IMG/VR virus record: IMGVR_UViG_3300043466_000280
Coordinates: 1-35,234 of that record
Source: a virus
Length of the DNA: 35,234 nucleotides
Direction: 5' to 3' (one strand)
Of the stretch, positions 6,912 to 16,781 are shown one piece after another. Under the pieces are notes generated by a model. The model had not been told where the DNA came from. It worked only from the letters and a program-made list of their open reading frames with translations, and ran no database searches. The stretch's first letter is position 1, and each line of letters opens with the position of its first letter. The position numbers and the translations under genes were made by a program.

Positions 6912-9900
6912 GGTTCAACACCCATCATCTCAAAGTCTTCAATGATTCCACGCTTAACTAAGTTTTGGAATTTAACAGTATTCTTAACAGCTTCCGTCCG
7001 TTCCTTGGGAGTCAGGCCCGGCATGCGGCGGTAGATGTTTGCCTCTTCCCGCAACTTCTTCAAGTCTTGGTTGATTACTTTGTTGTAGTGCTCAACTATG
7101 TACTCGTCCATGGGATTCTTTTCAACGTATCGGGCATACGCTTCTGGGTTTGAATCCTTGAACATATTGAGTTTTTGTTGCTTAGCCAAGATTTGTTTTT
7201 CAACCTCTGAGAACTGCCGCGCATCAAAGTTTGACGGTGCGCCGAAGAAGCTATCAAAAAACACGGTATCAGTCTTAGGATTAAATGCCTTCTCACCAGC
7301 CGCGAGCAAGCCGTAGTTGTATCCAGTCTGCGCTAAACGCATCAGTCCATCGCCATAGTTATTGGCAAAGAAGTACATCGTGTTAGGACTCCAGTCCACT
7401 TTACCGTCCGTGATTTCAGCCAGAGTACGTGCGGCAGACTTGTACAACTCAGGGATGTTGTCGCCACCTGTGTAGGCATCGCCGTAGCGTGACTGACGGT
7501 TGTTATAAATCTCACGACCTAGACCGTCAATGTTCATCACCCACTCAAGGAACGGACGCGCAACGGAAGGTGTAGCAGAGTCCATCGCCCATGCTGGGAA
7601 GTTGTCTATTGGACTAATGCGCGAGACTGGCAGCGGCAAGAACGAATCCAGACCTGTCACAACAATATTGCTGAGCGCGGTCTTAACAGATGAGTTGCCT
7701 GTAGCCAGCGCCGCGATTTGTCCACCAGCAGACGCAAATGCGCCAAGTCCAAAGCCCCAAGGGATCTGGATGGGTGTATCCATGCCGGGAATATGGAAGC
7801 GAGCGTAACGTGACCAGCGGTTTGCGTCATCAGTAGCAGTGCGGTTGCGGCCTAAATCATCATCGTCAGACAATGCCATAGACATCAAATAGATTGCACT
7901 ACCCATACCGAGCAAGCCCAAGGTCATTGCGGTAGCGGCCTTCTTCTGGTCGTTGTACTTCTTCAAGAATTCAGCGCTAGCTACTTTATCTTTCTGAATG
8001 TACTCAGGCAGTTCTTTCAACGCATCTTTTGGGTCGCGTAGCATTGGGCCTAATGTTTCAATAGCCCTAACAGCACCAGTAGCGGCTGGACGGAAGAACA
8101 TGAACGCCGCACCAGCGGCACGGCCCCACTCACCAACTTGTTCAAAGTTAGCAAGACCTTTAGCATAACCAGCAGCTTTGACTTGCGCATCGGCGGGGGA
8201 AAGATTTTCTGCCAGTGCTTGAGATTTGGCAATACGATACGCCGCAGTGCGGCTTGCCAATTCAAACATGTCGGTGTAAATGTCAACAAACTTGTCGATC
8301 TGATCCTTGGTCTTTAGGATGCCTGTGCGGTCAAGCGACTTCTGTAACTCTTTAAACTGACCCTTAGAAGAAAGACCAGCAAGATACGATACTTTGCCGC
8401 CCTGCTCGATGAACTCAAGCATGTCACGTACATAGTCACTCTTCTTTGCCATTGCTCTAATTTGGTCAAACTTACCAGCTTCATACAGCGCGGCAACTTT
8501 AGCGGCGCGGAACAAACCACCATTTGCTACATTTGTAGCGATAGCGCCGATGTATTGCGCGGAAGCTTTTGGACCCATTTCAACACCAATTGAGTATGCG
8601 TTGGTCAGAGCATCGCGGAAGAAGTTAACTGGCGCGAACGCTATGTTGTAACGAGTGTGCATTTGACCAACAGTGCTAGTAACGTGATTCAGCATGTCAA
8701 TGATTGGCTGAGACTGCTCGTAAGTGCGGCGGATAGCGTTGCGTTGCGCCTTGTCAAAAATCTCGATTACATCAATACTGCCATCTTTGTTGTAATGGAA
8801 GATGACGTTTTCTTTTTTCTCTTCACCAATGTTTAGGTCTTTATAGCGATCCGCAAATGCAATATTTTTAACAATCCTGCCTTTAAGAAGTTGATTACCT
8901 TCTTTATCCTTCTCTGTGGCATTCTTAATAGCAAGTGTCACATCCCTACGGCCAGCACGCATAGCGGCACGCGTTGCATCAGTCAACGATTGGACGATAG
9001 AGTTATCGGAGTCAGTCTCACGACCTTCAAAAGAGTTTTGACCCTCTTGCATTTCACGACCTAGGCGATTGCTATTGAAGTCAAGCATCGCATCAGCTTC
9101 ATTGGTGTACTTTTCTTTACCAGCAAAAGGTACGTAGTTTTTCCAGCCGTAAAAGTCCACAATACTTTGCACGGGCGCTGACCAGTAGTTAGCTTCTTTG
9201 TTCAGCTCTTTTGTGGCGTCTTGCAGTTTGCGCATGGCGGCAATGACTTTGTCCACTTCTTTCCTGTTAGGATCACCCTCATAAGACTTAATGAAGTTCT
9301 TGATAGAGTTTGGTGTGTAGCCACCAATGACGTTGTACTCCTCATTGTCACGTTCAATAGACTTAGAACCGTTGGGGCTTGAACCAGTTGGATCTTTATA
9401 CTTAGCCACAACATTATTAAGCGCATTGCGAGCGGTCTCAATCTGTGTCTTGTTCAATGTGCCAGACAACACTTCATCCATGATGCGCTCACGGAACCCG
9501 GCGGGGCTTAAGATTTCATTACCAATCTTAAGAATCTTGTCATCCTTAAGCGGTACATTGAGCATGTACTTCACGTCACGACGTTCACCTTCGTGCAGAC
9601 CCATCAGGTATACATGTAAACGCTCGGTCGCTTCTTTGGTAGTCAAACCTGAAGCTTTAGCATACGCACCAATAGCACTCTGCATATCACTTGCTGGAGT
9701 GTTTACTCTGGTCAAGTACAAATCTTTGGCGCGTGAAGCAGCTAAGGCAATCTGTGTATAGATGTTGTTTAGTTTGCTACCGCTATAAATAATTTTACCG
9801 GCACGGGTCAAACCATCTTCCCAGCTCTTAATTGCATAACGAGCATTTTGGAATTTAGTCACCAAGTTCATACCGCCTTGGCGCGTTGTAAACAATCTGC

Positions 9901-12900
9901 GCACCGCATTGATACCGCTTGTCTCAGGCAGTTCATTACGCTTGATTGCTTCTTCAGTTGTTACATCAACTTTACCTTCAGCTTTTTGTGTAGTTGGAGC
10001 GGCTTTAGGAGCGGGAAGCGGTGCGCGTTCAATCCCGCCCTCTGGCACTTCAATAATACTTTCAAATGCGGTGAAGGCTTCGGACAGTAAGTTTGCTTTA
10101 CCAAACGCGCCAGATTTTGTAAACAGATTCTTTAAATTAAGAATCTCAATAACATTCTCTATAAACCTAGAGAGCGCACTGCGGTCTGGGGTAAGTGTGT
10201 ACTCAAGTCCTGTGGCTGGATATTTTTTCAGCGCATCCTGAAACTCTGGGTTAGAAATCGCTTCACTAACAAACTCAAAAATGTTTTTGTACGCATTGGG
10301 GAACAACTCGGCAAGATCACTCGCTGTAAGCGTCATGATGTCATCAAGCTGGTTAGCCGCATCAATCTGCTCAGGCGTCAGGTTAGCAATATCGTTATTA
10401 GATACTCTATCAAGAATTTTTATTGTTGCGGCATGAACAAGCTCATGCAGTAGTGTAGTGGCTGTTGCGCCTTCTGGTGTCACTAAGATAGTGTCAGACT
10501 CTGGGTTGTACTGCGCAATGTCACCATCAGGCAGTGAGTCAACGTACTTGATCTTTGTCTTTAGTCCTAAACTTTTAATACGTGAAGCAACGAGTCGCTG
10601 AAGCTTTATAGCAATTGTTTTATTAGGATTAGGAATTGAAGTAGACAACCAATTTAGCACTGCTCCAAGATCACCTTCTTTGATCTTATCAATCAAAGCA
10701 TTGGGGACTTTCTTTTCGCCCGTAGGTTTAGCTTTCTTGCCTTCGCGCTTTTCTTTAATTTCACGTTGCGCACGCTCTTGAGACTCAGCTTCAGACTTTT
10801 TAAGTTGCGCTTCACGTACATCAAGATAGGTCTTACCGGGCGCTGGAATGTAACCTTCTTGTACAAGCTTATCTGCAACTGCTTTAAAAGCCGTATCGTG
10901 ATCTTCAGCGGTGGCGTTCTTTATGTCTTTTTGTTTGTCAGACAAAGTTTTGTTGTACAGCGCACGTTGCTCATCATTGAGCTGCTCCCATGTGGGGTAC
11001 TCTAATCTGTCACGAGATTTGTATGCTTGACGGTTGCGCTCATAGATGCCGGCAGACGGATCAGCTTTAAGATCTTTGGGCTTACCTTGCGTCTCACGCA
11101 GTTGCTTGCGGTATTTAACCAAAGCGCGACGCGCACTAGCATGCTCTTGAGCGGTGTTGTTACGGACGTTATCCAGATAGACCTGACGCTGGTCATCTGT
11201 AAGTTTCTCCCATGGCACAAGCACGGCACGCTTATCGTCAATCTGCTGTTTTAGATCGTTAAGCGCTTCGTTTACTGCTTCAACCTTAGCTTGTGGTGGC
11301 AGTGTTTCAAAGTTGTCTGGCAGGTCAGGCAGTTCTAACTCATTGCGCTCAAGCACGGCATCAAGACGAGCAGTACCCAACTCCATACCAGCCGGAAGTT
11401 TTCCAGTTTGAAGCGCGTCATAAAGGTTTGCGCCGTCGTCATCTAGTTTGGCGTACTCGCGCTCTTCGTCATACAGATCAGCAACTTGCTGAACCTTTTC
11501 GTCCATCTCTTTTTTAACTTCTTCGGAGGGACCGGTAGGTTTGTTTCCTTTAGTTAATTCGTCAATACGTTTGGTTCGTCTAGGCTCAGATTCAGCTATA
11601 AAAGCGTCGTATTCTTTTTGCGCTTTTTCAACGGCGGCTCTAGAAGCATCGATCCTAGGATCACCACTTTCTAAATTTTCATCTTTTAATAATTGTTTTT
11701 CTGCTTTATCTATAGCTTTACGTAGCTTTTTTTGTGTCGCTATATCTTGTTCAAGAGTTGGTTCTACTGCAACGGACTCTGTTCCTTTTCCTTCAGCAGC
11801 GCCTGTAGCATCCGGTCTAGTAGAAACCACTCCATCTCGTTTAGCTTCTCCAAGTCCTGTGGTGGTGGAAACGTTGACGGCTGGTTGTGCAGATAGCGTA
11901 GTGCTCTCTCCAGCTGCTTCACTGATAGTTCCTGCAACATTTGCTGCTCCTTGCGGTGCGACTTTAGATAACGCATCATCAATCTTTGCTTTAAGTTTTG
12001 CGTTTGTCTTACGTTTATTAGTAAGTTTATATTTCTCACCCGCGTTAAGGGTAGTGCCGCGAGACTCTAGCTCTTTAATCTCAGCCTCACGTTTATCGTA
12101 ATCGGCCTGCATAGCGGCAACTTCTGCCGGTGCTTGTGTACTAACTTCTGCGGGCGTCTCAATCACAGTGCCGGGCGCAACTTCTTCAAACTCAGTGCCA
12201 ACAATTGAAGGCTTACCTTTTTTCTCTGGTTCAGTTTTAGCAGGTGCGGCTTCTTCTACAACAGCTTCTTGCTTCTGCTGTTCCTCTTCGCGCTGTTTGA
12301 GCGCTTCTTGTCTTAAGACTTCATCACGTATTTGTTGATCTGATTGACGGCCACCAGCGATGCCAGTTATCCCGCCCATACCAGCCGCACCGATTGATGC
12401 CATAGCCGCAGTTTCGCCCAAGCCCGAAGTCAAGTCACGATCAAGGCCAGCGGTGCGGGCTGCAATGTTTTGCGCAAGGCGACCACCAACTTCTTCCACG
12501 TTTTCGCTTGGAAGTTCTTTAAGTGCACCAGCAACACCACCACGTATAATGCCCTTGCCTGTTTTTTCACCAGCAAGTACACGTTCAAGCGCACTACCAC
12601 CGGGCAAGAAACGATTTGCAAGAACAGACAGCGCGTAGCCCGATACACCAGCGGCACGGGCTAAATTAATTGTCTCAGCCGCAGCGCGTTCAGCGGGCAT
12701 TCTCTTAGACAACTCTGCATAGATCTCGTCGTATGAGCCAGCGCCAATGTCTGCACCTTGTTGTACTGCGCCAGTTTGAAGAGCGGCAGTTGTGCCAGAC
12801 TTAATAGCGGCTTTCTTAGCGGCGGCTTCAGCGGTTTCTTTCGCCGTGCCTTTAGCGAGTTCTTTAGCCAGCGTGCTACCAGAAGTAAGCGCGGCTGTAC

Positions 12901-13393
12901 CGCCACCCGTGATAGCGGCGGGGATAATCTGTGGAAGTTGTTCAGCTAAAAATGATGTTAACAGCGCTGGGTCAGAAACAGTCTCACCAAAAGCTGCTTT
13001 AAATGCGGCAAGTTGACCTTCTTTTTCTGCTTGCGCAACCTTCTCAGAGCGAGCTTTTTCACGAGCCAACAAAGATGCAGACTTTAAACTTTTTGCATAT
13101 TCTTCGATGTCTTGACCAGCGCCCAATGCGCCTGTCCTAGAAAAGTCACCTGTGGCTAGGCCGTAGAGTTGACCCGGGAGCTGAACAAGGCTACCCACAC
13201 CGCCTAAACCAGCAGCACCGATATCGGTAAACGCTTCACCAAAAGTACGTTCTGGAATCTTAGGCGCGGCAGGTTTAGCGGCAGGTCTTTGCCCCTGCAT
13301 GTGGGTTGTGTATGCCCACTGCCACGCTGTATTCTCATCCGGCGCTTCGACTTCGTATTTAGCACCTTCAACGTTTACAGCAAATTTAGCCAT
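6908..13393 (-). CDS. giant internal virion / ejection protein with metallopeptidase motif (2161 aa)
   Basis: This is the last gene of the late operon and is probably packaged in the head and ejected with the DNA. The first 35 residues form a small domain (YEVEAPDENTAWQWAYTTH) seen at the front of other phage structural proteins. Residues 150-350 are alanine/glycine-rich and could be membrane-active; 350-700 is a charged coiled-coil linker. Two related segments, WEKLTDDQRQVY and WEQLNDEQRALY, lie near 730 and 805. H983-E-L-V-H987 is a zinc-protease HExxH, and E1040 or E1044 in EFVSEA could be the third ligand (gluzincin-like). Near 1580-1620, NFFRDALTNAY resembles the LPD38-type region of large polyvalent phage proteins. 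AAGG precedes the ATG, which overlaps the upstream stop by one base. Confidence 0.88.
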   Translation of the reverse strand: MAKFAVNVEGAKYEVEAPDENTAWQWAYTTHMQGQRPAAKPAAPKIPERTFGEAFTDIGAAGLGGVGSLVQLPGQLYGLATGDFSRTGALGAGQDIEEYAKSLKSASLLAREKARSEKVAQAEKEGQLAAFKAAFGETVSDPALLTSFLAEQLPQIIPAAITGGGTAALTSGSTLAKELAKGTAKETAEAAAKKAAIKSGTTAALQTGAVQQGADIGAGSYDEIYAELSKRMPAERAAAETINLARAAGVSGYALSVLANRFLPGGSALERVLAGEKTGKGIIRGGVAGALKELPSENVEEVGGRLAQNIAARTAGLDRDLTSGLGETAAMASIGAAGMGGITGIAGGRQSDQQIRDEVLRQEALKQREEEQQKQEAVVEEAAPAKTEPEKKGKPSIVGTEFEEVAPGTVIETPAEVSTQAPAEVAAMQADYDKREAEIKELESRGTTLNAGEKYKLTNKRKTNAKLKAKIDDALSKVAPQGAANVAGTISEAAGESTTLSAQPAVNVSTTTGLGEAKRDGVVSTRPDATGAAEGKGTESVAVEPTLEQDIATQKKLRKAIDKAEKQLLKDENLESGDPRIDASRAAVEKAQKEYDAFIAESEPRRTKRIDELTKGNKPTGPSEEVKKEMDEKVQQVADLYDEEREYAKLDDDGANLYDALQTGKLPAGMELGTARLDAVLERNELELPDLPDNFETLPPQAKVEAVNEALNDLKQQIDDKRAVLVPWEKLTDDQRQVYLDNVRNNTAQEHASARRALVKYRKQLRETQGKPKDLKADPSAGIYERNRQAYKSRDRLEYPTWEQLNDEQRALYNKTLSDKQKDIKNATAEDHDTAFKAVADKLVQEGYIPAPGKTYLDVREAQLKKSEAESQERAQREIKEKREGKKAKPTGEKKVPNALIDKIKEGDLGAVLNWLSTSIPNPNKTIAIKLQRLVASRIKSLGLKTKIKYVDSLPDGDIAQYNPESDTILVTPEGATATTLLHELVHAATIKILDRVSNNDIANLTPEQIDAANQLDDIMTLTASDLAELFPNAYKNIFEFVSEAISNPEFQDALKKYPATGLEYTLTPDRSALSRFIENVIEILNLKNLFTKSGAFGKANLLSEAFTAFESIIEVPEGGIERAPLPAPKAAPTTQKAEGKVDVTTEEAIKRNELPETSGINAVRRLFTTRQGGMNLVTKFQNARYAIKSWEDGLTRAGKIIYSGSKLNNIYTQIALAASRAKDLYLTRVNTPASDMQSAIGAYAKASGLTTKEATERLHVYLMGLHEGERRDVKYMLNVPLKDDKILKIGNEILSPAGFRERIMDEVLSGTLNKTQIETARNALNNVVAKYKDPTGSSPNGSKSIERDNEEYNVIGGYTPNSIKNFIKSYEGDPNRKEVDKVIAAMRKLQDATKELNKEANYWSAPVQSIVDFYGWKNYVPFAGKEKYTNEADAMLDFNSNRLGREMQEGQNSFEGRETDSDNSIVQSLTDATRAAMRAGRRDVTLAIKNATEKDKEGNQLLKGRIVKNIAFADRYKDLNIGEEKKENVIFHYNKDGSIDVIEIFDKAQRNAIRRTYEQSQPIIDMLNHVTSTVGQMHTRYNIAFAPVNFFRDALTNAYSIGVEMGPKASAQYIGAIATNVANGGLFRAAKVAALYEAGKFDQIRAMAKKSDYVRDMLEFIEQGGKVSYLAGLSSKGQFKELQKSLDRTGILKTKDQIDKFVDIYTDMFELASRTAAYRIAKSQALAENLSPADAQVKAAGYAKGLANFEQVGEWGRAAGAAFMFFRPAATGAVRAIETLGPMLRDPKDALKELPEYIQKDKVASAEFLKKYNDQKKAATAMTLGLLGMGSAIYLMSMALSDDDDLGRNRTATDDANRWSRYARFHIPGMDTPIQIPWGFGLGAFASAGGQIAALATGNSSVKTALSNIVVTGLDSFLPLPVSRISPIDNFPAWAMDSATPSVARPFLEWVMNIDGLGREIYNNRQSRYGDAYTGGDNIPELYKSAARTLAEITDGKVDWSPNTMYFFANNYGDGLMRLAQTGYNYGLLAAGEKAFNPKTDTVFFDSFFGAPSNFDARQFSEVEKQILAKQQKLNMFKDSNPEAYARYVEKNPMDEYIVEHYNKVINQDLKKLREEANIYRRMPGLTPKERTEAVKNTVKFQNLVKRGIIEDFEMMGVEP

Positions 13394-15069
13394 TATCCAA
13401 CCCTTGTAACAGCACCTTTTGGTGGAGGAGGAATATTAACAGTTCCGCCGCCCGCAGTGGGCAACATCTTTGCAATTCTTTCGTTTATTGCATCAACCGC
13501 TGCTTGGGCTTTTTCCTGTGCCTTAGGATCAATATTTGGCATGTACAACAAACGTTCTTGGAAGGAGCGTTGATCTATTAATTTTTTGTATTCAGGATTT
13601 CTGCTTAAAGTATCTTGCCACTTACGTTCTTGCTCAGCAATCCAGTTTTGTTGTCTTTGTTGACGTTCAGATTTTTTACCTTCTGCTTGCGCAGCAGCAA
13701 TTTGAGCACGACTAGCGGCGGCATCCCTTGCTATCTGCTCACGGCTCCTTACGTTTTCTTTTGTATTAAGCAAACTCGTACCAGACTGCTCTGCTTGACG
13801 CTGTTCAGCAATAAGGTCTTTAACAGCTTCTTTGCCAGCCGCCACGTCTTTGTAACGACCTTCAATTCTGGCCTTGTCAATCTCAGAGTTAAGTTTGTTA
13901 AGCTCATCAAGGAACTTAAGGTCTTCAGCGTCGTAGTTCTGTTTGCCAGATATAGCGCCGACGGCCATATTTTGAAGAACACCCGCAATTCCACCTTTGG
14001 TAGGCTTACCGGCAGACATTAGCGCATCAATCCACAAAGGTTGACGACTAGCTTGGATTTCTTTAATCCTTGCCTCACGGCTAGCGGCACGATCCTGCGC
14101 AGGTTTTAACAGCGCATCCAGACCCATAAACTGGGCGTTCTGTTCCATAGCCTTTTTGCGAATAGCTTCTGGATCTTTTGCCAACGCATCCATGATACTT
14201 TTGCGAAGCGCTATTTCCATTGGATCAGTTGGCTCTACAACGGGCTTGGCTGGCGCGGCTGGCGCATTAACATTAGGACCACCGGTATTAGGTTTACCAA
14301 CGGTGGGACTAGGCGGAGCGGGAGGTTTTGGAGCAGGTTTTTCCGCAAACCGAGCAGCGTCAGCGGCATTAAGTTGTGAACGGATACTAGCGGCGTTAGG
14401 GGCCTGCGCTGCGGCCTGCGCTTGTTGTACCGCCGCTTCTCTTTCTGTTGGCTTACGCAACATGTCCGTAAACGGAGTTGGGCTAAATCTAAATTTATTG
14501 CCAACTTGATCGTCTGATTGAGTATTAACTTCTTTTCCAGTCAATGCACTGCCAATACGATTTAAGAAACTTTCTAACCCAGAACCTGTATCTGCGGCTA
14601 AGTTGTAACCAGCGGCTATAGGTAACTGCGCAATATCCACTACAGCGGCCAAAGGCTCTAACAGCGCTCTACGATCTTCTTCACGTTGTTTAGCTTTTTT
14701 ATCTTCTACTTCGCTACCTTTAGTGCCATCAAACGCAACAATACCGCCACCAGCGTAGTACTGGCCAAGGTTAGACATAAGCTGATCGATACTGCCACCA
14801 CTCGCTGCCATGACGGGCTGACCCTGCATACCGCCCAGCATCTGCTTTAATTTGTCCACAACAGATTGTTGAGCACCGCCCGCTTGCATGGCTTGTTGAC
14901 CTTGCGCACTGTTACGTAGCTCAGCAATCTTTTGAAGCGCCATAGCTTCTTCCAAGTCAGGAGGGATTTCACCCGGTGGCTGACCCTGCTGGGCCTTCTG
15001 CACCTTAGCCTGCAAGGGTTGGGGATTACCCTTATATGTATCTACGAGTTGATTAATTCCGCCGTTCAT
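13393..15069 (-). CDS. low-complexity internal virion protein (558 aa)
   Basis: The protein is rich in alanine, glutamine, lysine and glycine. Residues of about 100-115 carry the motif YYAGGGIVAFDGT, which recurs in variant form in other virion genes of this window. Next is a segment (near 140-165) of moderate hydrophobicity, and then a proline/alanine linker (PAPKPPAPPSPTVGKPN, near 245-270). The C-terminal 250 residues are a long charged helix/coiled coil. No enzyme motif is visible. Its position between two other large proteins and the giant ejection protein suggests an internal core or ejection component. AAGGG lies seven bases upstream of the ATG. Confidence 0.75.
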   Translation of the reverse strand: MNGGINQLVDTYKGNPQPLQAKVQKAQQGQPPGEIPPDLEEAMALQKIAELRNSAQGQQAMQAGGAQQSVVDKLKQMLGGMQGQPVMAASGGSIDQLMSNLGQYYAGGGIVAFDGTKGSEVEDKKAKQREEDRRALLEPLAAVVDIAQLPIAAGYNLAADTGSGLESFLNRIGSALTGKEVNTQSDDQVGNKFRFSPTPFTDMLRKPTEREAAVQQAQAAAQAPNAASIRSQLNAADAARFAEKPAPKPPAPPSPTVGKPNTGGPNVNAPAAPAKPVVEPTDPMEIALRKSIMDALAKDPEAIRKKAMEQNAQFMGLDALLKPAQDRAASREARIKEIQASRQPLWIDALMSAGKPTKGGIAGVLQNMAVGAISGKQNYDAEDLKFLDELNKLNSEIDKARIEGRYKDVAAGKEAVKDLIAEQRQAEQSGTSLLNTKENVRSREQIARDAAASRAQIAAAQAEGKKSERQQRQQNWIAEQERKWQDTLSRNPEYKKLIDQRSFQERLLYMPNIDPKAQEKAQAAVDAINERIAKMLPTAGGGTVNIPPPPKGAVTRVG

Positions 15070-15078
15070 ATTAATCCC

Positions 15079-16779
15079 TTATGGTTTTGGTGCTGGTGTA
15101 GCAGGAGTAGGACCTAAACCCAGATTTTTCAACAAACTAGCCACGCTACCCGCGCCTGTTAGCGCATTTGCAAACGCACTAGGTTGAGCAGTGTTAATGC
15201 TCTGAGCCGCTAATGGAAGACCGCTAAGTAACGATTGTTGGAACTGAACCATCTTATAAGGGTTTGCCCTAGCTTCTTCAAACGCTGTTTTATCTGCGGC
15301 AATTCCTTCAGACTCGATACCGCGTTCAATTCCACCTTGACCAGCCATAAGATTGGCTAAGCCCATACCTTGACCCTGCTCAGTATTAAACTGTTGCATG
15401 GCTTTGTCATAAGCGTTTGAGTAACCTTGGCCAATAGTTTTGTTTTGTTCTTGCAACAGATTGCGACCTGCTTCAGATTCCATGATGGCTTGACGGCCAC
15501 CACCAAACGCACCTGCTTTAGTCAATGCGCCAAGACCAGATTGGTTTGTGATTTCTGCTTGACGACGCATCTCAGCCAACTGGGGCTGCAACACTGACTG
15601 CAGATACGGGTTCATATACTGCGAAGCGGGGCTAGTTCCACCACCAACGGGTTGACCGCCTGCCCCAATAGTCGGTGCGCCAGCAGAACTAAAAGACTGT
15701 CCAAGCTGACCGGGGAAGTTAACGTTTGATAGCCCGCTAAAAACTTTGTTTTGCAAATTAGATGCGCCCGCAGTCAGTGGGCCACCGTACTCTTGATATG
15801 GCATCTCAGACAAAGCCTGACCTTTGCCGAGCATATCAGTCACATAAGGACCAGCCCAGTTAGACAGGTTAGACTCAGTGCCGGTCACACCTGCGTTAGC
15901 GGCAGTACCAACGCCAGAAATACCACCAGTTTGGAAGCGTTGAACTTCACCACCAGCGGCATAAGCTTTGGCTAGACCACCGGGCATAAAACTATCAGGG
16001 TTGATCTCTTTACCTTGTTCTTTTGTGCCGGTACGAGCCTCACGGATTTTGTCCATCATGTCGTATAACCTTTGTGCACCTGCATCAGAGTTACCATTAC
16101 CTAAGTGAGAGACGACATCAGCAGGGATAACAAACTCACCGTGGCTAAGCGCCGCTGGTTGATCTTCACCAATTTGCGCTGGGATTTCATCAGCCATACC
16201 GTCAGTCCCGCCTTGTAAATATCTACCTTGCGCCAACCCCATTAAACCACCTTGCGCGGCTTTAACTTCTTCAGGAGCTGCTGGGGTTACAGGGGCTTGC
16301 GCCGCTACTTTTGGCATAAAAGATACATCACCGCCGTAGCGAGTGCCGCCAGCACCGGGCCGACGACCTGCTTCGGGCGCAGTAACCATGTTCCGTGTTG
16401 CAGTGTAACGAGGGATACCGCCTTGGTATCCAGTAGGCGTGGATGAAGAGCTGTTTGCGCCAAACAGACTAGCCAAGCCACCACCCAAAGCGCCAAGCTT
16501 GAGAATGTCTAGCCCGCCTTTACCGTCGCCAAATAAAGATCTTAGAACATTAGAAATATCGCCCATAGTGTTTGTAAGTCCCGTGCCAGTATATGGAAAG
16601 GGCGTTATATAGTTATCGGATGTATTGCCAACAGGATCGTTAGCGCCACCCTCATCAGGATTTAAAATGTACCGAGGATCAATGGAAGGCGGCGCAACGG
16701 GCTCATAAGGCTCATAAAAATTAGGATCACCTTGAAACCCCAGTACTTCTTTACCGTAATCTTCGCCAAGAACTGACAT
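15079..16779 (-). CDS. internal virion protein with conserved GEFVIPADVV block (566 aa)
   Basis: The N-terminal part is proline/glycine-rich. Around residues 190-270 lies a block of strikingly ordered sequence: DGMADEIPAQI, then ALSHGEFVIPADVVSHLGNG, then RLYDMMDKIREARTG and NPDSFMPGGLAKAYAAGG. I recall this block from many tailed-phage structural proteins, with no known function. The remaining 300 residues are glycine, alanine, serine and glutamine-rich and probably flexible or fibrous. AAAGGAAAT precedes the ATG. The gene lies in the run of three similar large proteins before the ejection protein, so a core or ejection role is likely but not shown. Confidence 0.78.
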   Translation of the reverse strand: MSVLGEDYGKEVLGFQGDPNFYEPYEPVAPPSIDPRYILNPDEGGANDPVGNTSDNYITPFPYTGTGLTNTMGDISNVLRSLFGDGKGGLDILKLGALGGGLASLFGANSSSSTPTGYQGGIPRYTATRNMVTAPEAGRRPGAGGTRYGGDVSFMPKVAAQAPVTPAAPEEVKAAQGGLMGLAQGRYLQGGTDGMADEIPAQIGEDQPAALSHGEFVIPADVVSHLGNGNSDAGAQRLYDMMDKIREARTGTKEQGKEINPDSFMPGGLAKAYAAGGEVQRFQTGGISGVGTAANAGVTGTESNLSNWAGPYVTDMLGKGQALSEMPYQEYGGPLTAGASNLQNKVFSGLSNVNFPGQLGQSFSSAGAPTIGAGGQPVGGGTSPASQYMNPYLQSVLQPQLAEMRRQAEITNQSGLGALTKAGAFGGGRQAIMESEAGRNLLQEQNKTIGQGYSNAYDKAMQQFNTEQGQGMGLANLMAGQGGIERGIESEGIAADKTAFEEARANPYKMVQFQQSLLSGLPLAAQSINTAQPSAFANALTGAGSVASLLKNLGLGPTPATPAPKP

Positions 16780-16781
16780 AG

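Noticed and set aside
11541-12101. 186-residue plus-strand frame antisense to the giant protein
   Set aside because: The serine/alanine-rich product lies opposite a charged coiled-coil region. It has no ribosome site and no separate signal, and the minus frame continues through it.
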